A stretch of 64,000 bases of DNA. Source: Polynucleobacter sp. UK-Gri1-W3 (GTDB taxonomy: Bacteria; Pseudomonadota; Gammaproteobacteria; Burkholderiales; Burkholderiaceae). The stretch is taken from NCBI RefSeq assembly GCF_018881595.1, contig NZ_JACVQA010000001.1, forward strand, positions 123,625-187,624, given 5' to 3'. Below are positions 58,132-64,000 of the stretch, piece by piece; the first letter of the stretch is position 1; every line of letters starts with the position of its first letter. The position numbers and the translations under genes are program-made. The notes below the pieces were generated by a model. It worked only from the letters and a program-made list of their open reading frames with translations, searched no databases and had not been told where the DNA came from.

Positions 58132-59124
58132 ATGATAGCTAAGACTCGTGAACGTACCCTAAAGCTTGCGCGCGACACCCTCACTATTGAGGCTGCTGCA
58201 CTGCAAACCATGCGTGATCGCCTTGAAGGCGCTAACGCTGACGCCCTTGTGCTGGCAGTTGAGCTTTTACATGGCTGCAAAGGCAGAATCGTGGTGTCCG
58301 GAATCGGCAAATCGGGGCATATTGCCCGAAAAATTGCTGCCACCTTTGCCTCCACCGGATCCCCAGCATTTTTTGTTCATCCTGCAGAAGCCAGCCACGG
58401 TGATCTAGGTATGGTGACCAGAGATGATGTTTTCGTCGCCCTTTCTAATTCTGGTGAGACCGATGAACTTCTCACCATCGTTCCAATCGTAAAACGCACC
58501 GGCGCAAAACTCATTGCCCTTACTGGTGCTCCAAATTCTTCTCTTGCAAAATTAGCAGACGCACACTTAGATACTAGTGTTGAAAAAGAAGCTTGCCCTT
58601 TAAATCTCGCGCCCACTACTAGTACTACTGCAGCGCTAGCAATGGGTGATGCGCTAGCGGTTGCCTTATTAGATGCTCGAGGTTTTGAGGCTGAGGACTT
58701 TATTCGTTCGCATCCTGGCGGCAGACTAGGTCGCAAGCAATTGATGCATGTCAGTGAAGTGATGCGTAGTCTTGCAGATACCCCAAAGATATCTATCGAC
58801 GCCTCACTGCAAGATGCCTTGCTTGAGATGACATCAAAGCGTATGGGTATGGTGGTAATACTAGATGCCAACCAAAAAGTATTTGGCATATTGACCGATG
58901 GGGACTTACGTCGCCTCCTGGAAAAAACCACTAACCTTGGTGGCATCAAACTAGAGAGCGCAACCACTCCGGGCCCGCGCACCATCACTGCGGAGCTACT
59001 TGCCGAAGAAGCAATTGAGATGATGGAAAAACATCGCATCAATCATCTGGTGGTTACTGACGACAAAGGCCATTTAATGGGCGCATTAAATCTGCATGAT
59101 TTATTTGCTGCCAAAGTCATTTAA
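58132..59124 (+). CDS. kdsD: Arabinose-5-phosphate isomerase
   Basis: KdsD converts ribulose-5-phosphate to arabinose-5-phosphate, the first step to Kdo of LPS. The 330-residue product has an N-terminal SIS domain (about residues 35-180) with VVSGIGKSGHIARKIAATFA, SNSGETDEL and the family histidine in FIRSHPGGRLGRK. Two CBS domains fill about 205-330. It heads the run kdsD-kdsC-lptC-lptA-lptB, as in many proteobacteria. Confidence 0.96.
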   Translation: MIAKTRERTLKLARDTLTIEAAALQTMRDRLEGANADALVLAVELLHGCKGRIVVSGIGKSGHIARKIAATFASTGSPAFFVHPAEASHGDLGMVTRDDVFVALSNSGETDELLTIVPIVKRTGAKLIALTGAPNSSLAKLADAHLDTSVEKEACPLNLAPTTSTTAALAMGDALAVALLDARGFEAEDFIRSHPGGRLGRKQLMHVSEVMRSLADTPKISIDASLQDALLEMTSKRMGMVVILDANQKVFGILTDGDLRRLLEKTTNLGGIKLESATTPGPRTITAELLAEEAIEMMEKHRINHLVVTDDKGHLMGALNLHDLFAAKVI

Positions 59125-59148
59125 TTTAATTAGTAATCGAACTTTTTT

Positions 59149-59721
59149 ATGCCTAGTGCCTTTACTCCCCACAATACCAATCCTTTAACACAATACCCGC
59201 AAGCTTGGGAGCGCGCTAGCCAAGTAAAACTCCTTGTTTTGGATGTTGATGGTGTTCTGACTAATGGACAGGTTTGGATTGGCGCAGATGGCAAAGAATC
59301 TGCGAAAGCTTTTGATATTCAAGATGGATTAGGTATCAAATTATTAGAGCAATGCGGCATTGCTACCGCCATCATTACTGGTAGAAATTCCAAAATGGTT
59401 TTAGCGCGCTGTGAAGAGCTTGGAATTAAACATGTGCACATGGGTGTTGAAAATAAAGCTATCGCATTGGGAGAAGTCGTTAAATCTCTTGGGCTGACTA
59501 CAGCTGATTGTGCTGTTATGGGTGATGATTGGCCAGATCTACCAATGATGAAAAATGCAGGCCTACGGATTTGTCCGGCGCAAGGTCATGAGGCTGTTAA
59601 AGAATTTGCTCACCTAGTGACGACTCGTAGCGGCGGTAACAGTGCCGTTCGCGAAGTATGCGATCTGATTCTGAAAGCACAGAATCGTTATGAAGAATTG
59701 CTAAATAAGGCCCGTAGCTAA
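59149..59721 (+). CDS. kdsC: 3-deoxy-D-manno-octulosonate-8-phosphate phosphatase
   Basis: KdsC dephosphorylates Kdo-8-phosphate. The 190-residue HAD hydrolase has the nucleophile pair Asp32 and Asp34 in LVLDVDGVLTNG, motif II in IITGRNSKMV and the metal-binding MGDDWPDLPMM. It lacks a cap domain, as expected for KdsC. It precedes lptC by three bases. The first 20 residues are variable. Confidence 0.95.
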   Translation: MPSAFTPHNTNPLTQYPQAWERASQVKLLVLDVDGVLTNGQVWIGADGKESAKAFDIQDGLGIKLLEQCGIATAIITGRNSKMVLARCEELGIKHVHMGVENKAIALGEVVKSLGLTTADCAVMGDDWPDLPMMKNAGLRICPAQGHEAVKEFAHLVTTRSGGNSAVREVCDLILKAQNRYEELLNKARS

Positions 59722-59724
59722 GCA

Positions 59725-60366
59725 ATGCAGTTGAAGCCTCAACAAATTAAAGTCGGCATTGGTCGCATCCTTTTGCGCCTGATGCCCTTGATTTTGATGG
59801 GTGCACTAACACTAGTAACCTTTTGGCTTGTGCAAAAAAATACCCCGCCACAAAAATCTCCTTTAGAACGTGTGCGACTCCACGAGCCTGACTACACCAT
59901 TAAAGATGGTGCACTGTCTGCCTTAAATGAATTAGGCAATACCAAATATCGAATTTTGGGAGTCAAAGTTACCCACTACGATGACGATGCCTCAATCGAT
60001 ATCCTCACACCTCGCATGCGTTTGTTTCAGGCAGAGAAAGCGCCTGTAACGGTAAAGTCAGATACAGGACATGTTGATGGTGACCTCACTATTTTGGATT
60101 TGCACGATAACGCCAGCATCTTTCGTCCCGCTCAAGAGGCGACAGCATCACAGCCAGCTACTTTAAGAATGTTGGCTAGCTCAAGCTATTTCAAAGTACT
60201 TATCAACGATGACATTATCGAAACGGATCGGCCGATTACCCTTGAGCAAGGGATGTCGATCATGAACTCTACCGACGGTGGTATTTTTAATAACGTTGAG
60301 CAAAGCATGGTTCTCACCGGTCAAGTCAAAGGGCGCATTGAACGCGCGCCGAGGGACAAACCATAA
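59725..60366 (+). CDS. lptC: LPS export inner-membrane protein LptC
   Basis: LptC is a bitopic inner-membrane protein that receives LPS from the LptBFG transporter and passes it to LptA. The 213-residue product has one N-terminal membrane helix (about residues 15-35, LMPLILMGALTLVTFWLV). A periplasmic OstA-like beta-jellyroll follows with LDLHDNASIFRPAQ. Sequence conservation of LptC is low in general, so the call relies on this topology and on its position between kdsC and lptA. Confidence 0.92.
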   Translation: MQLKPQQIKVGIGRILLRLMPLILMGALTLVTFWLVQKNTPPQKSPLERVRLHEPDYTIKDGALSALNELGNTKYRILGVKVTHYDDDASIDILTPRMRLFQAEKAPVTVKSDTGHVDGDLTILDLHDNASIFRPAQEATASQPATLRMLASSSYFKVLINDDIIETDRPITLEQGMSIMNSTDGGIFNNVEQSMVLTGQVKGRIERAPRDKP

Positions 60367-60367
60367 A

Positions 60368-60940
60368 ATGGTTCCGATGAAATACTTGCTCACACGTTTA
60401 GCGTTACTCAGCTGTCTCGCGCTTGCGTTGACTGCTCCTTTTTCAGCGCGGGCTGAAAAAGCAGATCAAGATAAACCCGTCATCCTCGAGGCAGAAAAAG
60501 TTTCCGTAGACGATGTCAAACAAGTTTATGACCTTAATGGTCAAGTCTTACTGATTAAGGGCAGCATCGTTGTTACCGGCGAAGATGGACATATTGCAGT
60601 AGATCCTCAAGGTTATGAATTTGTCGATGTTATTGGCACGCCCGATGCAGTAGCAAGCTTTAGACAACGTCGTGAAGGGCTTGCGGATGAATTCATGCAA
60701 GGCCGCGGCGCCCAAGTGACATATGACGCAAAGACTGAATTCCTGACGCTTACCGGCGATGCTAGCCTCAAGCGCTTACTTAATATGCAAATGCTTGATC
60801 AGCTCAAAGGCTCGAAAATTGAGTACGATGATGTAAAGCAGTACTATCGAGTTGTACCTCCCAAAGATGCAAAGCCGGATGACCTGCCTACAGCAAGAGC
60901 CATCCTTTCACCAAGACGAAAAGCAACCCTAGAGAAATGA
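60368..60940 (+). CDS. lptA: Periplasmic LPS transport protein LptA
   Basis: LptA forms the periplasmic bridge for LPS between LptC and LptD. The 190-residue product starts with a Sec signal ([23 protein letters not shown], cut after ARA). An OstA domain follows, with [21 protein letters not shown] and [13 protein letters not shown]. Two ATGs are possible: 60368, one base after the lptC stop, and 60377. It overlaps lptB by four bases (ATGA). Confidence 0.94.
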   Translation: MVPMKYLLTRLALLSCLALALTAPFSARAEKADQDKPVILEAEKVSVDDVKQVYDLNGQVLLIKGSIVVTGEDGHIAVDPQGYEFVDVIGTPDAVASFRQRREGLADEFMQGRGAQVTYDAKTEFLTLTGDASLKRLLNMQMLDQLKGSKIEYDDVKQYYRVVPPKDAKPDDLPTARAILSPRRKATLEK

Positions 60941-61704
60941 CAGCGGATTTAGCCCAAATCAATGACGCGCCAACACTAAGCGCCCATAATCTACAAAAGC
61001 GTTATGGCTCAAGAACCGTAGTTCGGGACGTATCAGTCCAAGTGCGGTGCGGTGAAGTCGTTGGATTACTGGGGCCAAATGGAGCTGGCAAAACAACTTC
61101 CTTCTATATGATTGTTGGCCTTGTCCCACTCGATGGGGGTAACATCGTTTTAGACGGCGCAGATATTACACATTTACCTATTCATCAACGTGCTCGCATG
61201 GGTCTCTCCTATTTGCCGCAAGAAGCCTCCGTGTTCAGAAAGTTGAACGTAGCGGAAAATATTCAAGCTGTACTAGAGCTCCAGGTTCAAGGCGGTAAAC
61301 CCCTTAGTAAGGCTGAAATTGCCAACCGCCTGGATGAGCTCTTAGGTGAACTCCAAATCAGCCATCTTCGTAATAACCCAGCCCTATCGCTTTCGGGTGG
61401 TGAACGTAGGCGCGTGGAGATTGCTAGAGCTCTCGCTTCTCAGCCAAAATTTATCTTGTTAGATGAACCATTTGCTGGTGTTGACCCTATTGCCGTTGGG
61501 GAAATTCAAAGAATTGTGCGCTTCCTACGAGATCGCCAAATTGGGGTGCTCATTACCGACCATAATGTTCGTGAAACTCTAGGCATCTGTGATCACGCCT
61601 ACATCATTAGTGAAGGCAGCGTATTGGCCGAAGGCAAGCCTGAGCAGATTATTCAAAATGATGCCGTTAGAAGAGTCTATCTGGGCGAAAACTTCCGGAT
61701 GTAA
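60937..61704 (+). CDS. lptB: LPS export ABC transporter ATPase LptB
   Basis: LptB powers extraction of LPS from the inner membrane with LptF and LptG (not in this window). The 255-residue ATPase shows Walker [18 protein letters not shown], the signature [17 protein letters not shown] and Walker [21 protein letters not shown]. The Gly-Val-Asp-Pro loop and the [15 protein letters not shown] tail are typical of LptB. The start overlaps lptA by four bases. Confidence 0.97.
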   Translation: MTADLAQINDAPTLSAHNLQKRYGSRTVVRDVSVQVRCGEVVGLLGPNGAGKTTSFYMIVGLVPLDGGNIVLDGADITHLPIHQRARMGLSYLPQEASVFRKLNVAENIQAVLELQVQGGKPLSKAEIANRLDELLGELQISHLRNNPALSLSGGERRRVEIARALASQPKFILLDEPFAGVDPIAVGEIQRIVRFLRDRQIGVLITDHNVRETLGICDHAYIISEGSVLAEGKPEQIIQNDAVRRVYLGENFRM

Positions 61705-61729
61705 GCCAGATAAGGCTCTTTGCTTTTAA

Positions 61730-61776
61730 AGTAATAAAAATTGCACTTCCCTCTTGGTTTTCAGCAAATTCGCTGA
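61730..61776 (+). pseudogene. rpoN: Probable decayed 3' remnant of rpoN (sigma-54)
   Basis: Intact rpoN normally lies between lptB and hpf in relatives, but here the gap is only 193 bases. One + frame stays open from 61730 to TAG at 61774-61776. It encodes FADTLEAHGL (61769-61798), then after a Lys/Asn/Ser-rich stretch NFRGLLRTPG (61823-61852). This lines up without gaps to the RpoN C-terminus consensus of the form KIADxLxxxG...ARRTVAKYRExLxIP. Matches or conservative changes: K, A, L, G, R/K, T/S, Y/F, R, L, P. The identity is inferred from location plus this remembered consensus. No start codon or earlier part remains. Confidence 0.55.
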
Positions 61777-61897
61777 TACGCTGGAGGCTCATGGTTTATT
61801 TTCCAAAAAAAACAGCACGAAAAATTTCAGGGGCTTGCTGCGCACCCCAGGTATGACTATGCGCATGCATCTATAGCATCTATAAAAGGAGTCGCTA

Positions 61898-62221
61898 ATG
61901 AATTTGAAAATTAATAGCCGTCATGTGGAAGTTACCCCTGCCATGCGCTCTCACTTGGAGGCGGGACTAGCCAAAATTCGTAAGCACTTCGACCACGTCA
62001 TTGATGCGTCTGCCTTTTTGGTGGTAGATAAAGCCAAAGAAAAGGATCTACGTCAAAGCGCTGAAATCACTATTCACCTTAAGGGCAAGGACTTGTTCGC
62101 TGAAGCACATAACGCAGATCTCTATCACGCCATGGATGCCGTGGTTGATAAACTAGAGCGTCAAGTCGTAAAACATAAAGAAAAGATTCAGGATCATCAT
62201 CACGAAAAGCATTTTGAGTGA
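61898..62221 (+). CDS. hpf: Ribosome hibernation promoting factor, short form
   Basis: A 107-residue HPF/YfiA-type protein that binds the 30S subunit and helps form inactive 100S ribosomes in stationary phase. It begins MNLKINSRHVEVTPAMRSHL, with the conserved basic and DLFAEAHNADLYHAMDAVVDKL segment. The His/Lys-rich tail is seen in several betaproteobacterial proteins. A clear AAAGGAG ribosome site precedes the ATG. It heads hpf-ptsN-hprK-rapZ. Confidence 0.94.
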   Translation: MNLKINSRHVEVTPAMRSHLEAGLAKIRKHFDHVIDASAFLVVDKAKEKDLRQSAEITIHLKGKDLFAEAHNADLYHAMDAVVDKLERQVVKHKEKIQDHHHEKHFE

Positions 62222-62254
62222 TTAATTGCGTCAGGACACCTATAATCAATTCAC

Positions 62255-62716
62255 ATGAATGCCCTGATTAATCTTTTTACTCCCGACTGCATTGCATTAG
62301 ACATCCCTGCCAAAAGCAGGGCTGATGCATTTGCAGCCGCTGGAGAACTATTCTCCAAACAAACCGGTATCGCAGCTAACTCAGTAGTAGAGTTCCTCAA
62401 TGCTCGCGAAGATTTAGGCTCCACCGCTCTTGGCGCTGGAGTGGCAATACCCCATGGTCGCGTTAAAGGCTTAAAGCAGCCTAGTGCGACCTTTATGAGA
62501 CTGCAAAATCCAATTGAATTTGCAGCTCCGGATGGCGAAGCGGTATCCATCATGATTTTCCTATTGGTGCCCGAAAAAGCTACGCAACAACATTTAGAAA
62601 TTTTGTCTTCGATTGCTCAGCTACTATCAGATGCTGATGCTCGCCAGACTCTATCGTCTGCAGCGGATCCTTTAAAAGTTTGCGAACTCCTACAGCACTG
62701 GGGCACAGCAAAATGA
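62255..62716 (+). CDS. ptsN: PTS IIA-like nitrogen regulatory protein PtsN
   Basis: PtsN (EIIA-Ntr) is the terminal phospho-acceptor of the nitrogen PTS phosphorelay (with PtsP and NPr). It controls potassium transport and other targets instead of importing sugar. The 153-residue protein has the phosphorylated histidine, His67, in [12 protein letters not shown]. Its stop overlaps the hprK start as ATGA. PtsN is usually linked to rpoN, which here looks lost. Confidence 0.94.
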   Translation: MNALINLFTPDCIALDIPAKSRADAFAAAGELFSKQTGIAANSVVEFLNAREDLGSTALGAGVAIPHGRVKGLKQPSATFMRLQNPIEFAAPDGEAVSIMIFLLVPEKATQQHLEILSSIAQLLSDADARQTLSSAADPLKVCELLQHWGTAK

Positions 62717-63699
62717 CCCAGCTATTACTCCTAGAGGGAGTAACTGCCCAGCAGATTTTTGATGATAATGTTTCTGACTTAAAGCTTTCTTGGATCGGTG
62801 GCCTTGAAGGCGCGGATCGCACATTTCCGTCTGAGGCCGTAAAGGCAGCCGCTGCTAGCTCAGACTTAGTAGGTCACTTAAACCTCATCCACCCAAGTCG
62901 TATTCAGATTTTTGGTGAGCAAGAGGTTGACTATCACGCAGCCTTAGAGCCAAAACAAAGACAAGAACAAATTGCTAACTTGATATCCAAGACTCCGCCT
63001 TGCGTCATCGTAGCCGATGGCAAGAGCGCAGATCCTGACTTACAGTTGTTCTGTCAGCGCTCTTCAACCCCTTTGTTCACTACTGCGATTTCTGCGGCAG
63101 AAGTCATTGATCATTTACGCACCTACTTAACCAAAATTGGCGCACCTCAAATCACGATGCATGGTGTCTTTATGGACATCCTCGGTTTAGGGGTACTCCT
63201 CACTGGTGAATCTGGTCTAGGTAAAAGTGAATTAGGTCTTGAGCTCATATCTCGCGGGCATGGTCTAGTTGCTGACGATGCCGTTGACTTTGCACGCCTT
63301 GGACCTGATTACATTGAGGGTCGCTGCCCAGTGATCTTACGCAACTTACTTGAGGTGCGTGGATTAGGCTTACTAGATATTCGCACGATCTTTGGTGAAA
63401 CTGCTGTACGTCGCAAATTAAAACTCCGCCTGAATGTTCAACTTGTTCGAAGAACCGATGGTGAATTTGAGCGCCTGCCCCTTGAGACCCAACATATCGA
63501 TGTATTGGGTATTCCAATTCGAACAGTGAAAATTCAGGTGGCTGCAGGTCGTAACTTAGCGGTATTAGTTGAAGCCGCTGTTCGCAATACTATTTTGCAA
63601 CTGCGTGGCATTGATACCTTAAAAGAATTTATCGAACGTCAGCGCATTCAAATGAATGCTGAAGCTGATGCAACCAAGTCACAAGGTCGCCTGCTCTAA
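62713..63699 (+). CDS. hprK: HPr kinase/phosphorylase
   Basis: A 328-residue enzyme that phosphorylates or dephosphorylates a serine of HPr-like proteins. An N-terminal domain is followed by a P-loop domain with [20 protein letters not shown] and the family signature [20 protein letters not shown]. The start ATG at 62713 overlaps ptsN by four bases and gives normal length. In proteobacteria lacking sugar PTS the role is regulatory. Adjacent genes are ptsN and rapZ. Confidence 0.95.
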   Translation: MTQLLLLEGVTAQQIFDDNVSDLKLSWIGGLEGADRTFPSEAVKAAAASSDLVGHLNLIHPSRIQIFGEQEVDYHAALEPKQRQEQIANLISKTPPCVIVADGKSADPDLQLFCQRSSTPLFTTAISAAEVIDHLRTYLTKIGAPQITMHGVFMDILGLGVLLTGESGLGKSELGLELISRGHGLVADDAVDFARLGPDYIEGRCPVILRNLLEVRGLGLLDIRTIFGETAVRRKLKLRLNVQLVRRTDGEFERLPLETQHIDVLGIPIRTVKIQVAAGRNLAVLVEAAVRNTILQLRGIDTLKEFIERQRIQMNAEADATKSQGRLL

Positions 63700-63702
63700 G
63701 TT

Positions 63703-64000
63703 ATGCAGATAAATCTGATTACCGGAATCTCAGGCTCAGGTAAATCAGTAGCCCTGAGAGCTTTTGAAGATGCGGGCTATGACTGTGTAGACAATCTTCC
63801 TGTTCCTCTTCTAGAAAGCCTTATCTCCACCCTTGAAAAAGAAAAGTGTGAGCAAGTCGCCGTCGCTATCGATGCTCGTCGTGGGCAATCAATTGAAAAT
63901 TTACCCTCGATTCTTGAAAACTTACGCAAAAGTCACCAAGTCAGAATTGTTTTCTTAAATGCTGATACAAATACCCTCATTCAGCGCTTTTCTGAGACAC
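63703..64000 (+). CDS. rapZ: RNase adapter protein RapZ, 5' part
   Basis: The first 99 codons of an ATP-binding P-loop protein (RapZ/YvcJ), cut by the window edge. Walker A is GISGSGKSVALRAFEDAGYD, the exact family start, and DNLPVPLLESL follows. In E. coli RapZ directs RNase E to GlmZ to control GlmS and so amino-sugar supply. Whether the adaptor role is conserved here is unknown. The stop lies outside the window. Confidence 0.92.
   Translation, partial: MQINLITGISGSGKSVALRAFEDAGYDCVDNLPVPLLESLISTLEKEKCEQVAVAIDARRGQSIENLPSILENLRKSHQVRIVFLNADTNTLIQRFSET

Noticed and set aside
58377..59042. 221-codon reverse open frame inside kdsD
   Set aside because: Serine-rich antisense shadow of a well-conserved SIS and CBS protein.

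Overview
The window looks like core chromosome of a betaproteobacterium of the family Burkholderiaceae, most likely a small-genome freshwater lineage such as Polynucleobacter. This rests on protein resemblance, moderate GC content, very tight gene packing and betaproteobacterial gene order (lptD-surA-pdxA-rsmA, dusB-fis-purH-ruvCAB, ubiE-Tim44-ubiJ-ubiB, kdsD-kdsC-lptCAB-hpf-ptsN-hprK-rapZ). I see no insertion sequence, prophage, CRISPR array or tRNA gene. About 62 protein genes, the RNase P RNA and one candidate small RNA fill almost all of it.

Layout. Positions 1-2224 hold an OsmC-like protein, a rhodanese and a membrane antiporter. 2301-10949 is a forward run: miaB, ybeY, corC, lnt, glyQ, glyS, gmhB, plsC. 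10951-16689 is a reverse operon lptD-surA-pdxA-rsmA. 16723-26326 runs forward: amgK and murU (cell-wall sugar recycling), pepP, ubiH, dusB, fis, purH, ruvC, ruvA, ruvB. 26323-31233 is mostly reverse (tyrS, erpA, argC, rplM-rpsI), with anmK forward. 31234-32432 is the least gene-dense part: a ribosomal protein leader, a candidate small RNA, an OsmC-like gene and rnpB. 32433-47925 is a long reverse block: pyrC, a glycerate kinase, an ATM1-type exporter, nudB, aspS, a DUF502 membrane protein, the ubiquinone genes ubiB/ubiJ/ubiE with a Tim44-like protein, a DUF971 protein and a 1279-residue FAD/iron-sulfur oxidoreductase. 48060-58120 holds ilvA, a 5'-nucleotidase, queF, ssb, an MFS transporter, uvrA and a Kef-type antiporter. 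58132-64000 is the forward Kdo/LPS-export/PTS-Ntr cluster, cut by the window end inside rapZ.

Several genes cooperate. Envelope biogenesis is strongly represented: kdsD and kdsC make Kdo, gmhB makes heptose, lptA/B/C/D export LPS, surA folds outer-membrane proteins, and lnt and plsC handle lipoproteins and phospholipids. anmK, amgK and murU are three steps of one peptidoglycan-recycling route. ubiH, ubiB, ubiJ and ubiE belong to ubiquinone synthesis. ruvA/B/C, uvrA and ssb are DNA repair.

The most unusual points are a decayed remnant of the sigma-54 gene rpoN exactly where the intact gene normally sits (between lptB and hpf), and a roughly 100-nt candidate small RNA upstream of rplM with two CCUCC-type anti-Shine-Dalgarno stretches, its own promoter and a strong terminator. 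I did not find a wholly new multi-gene system.
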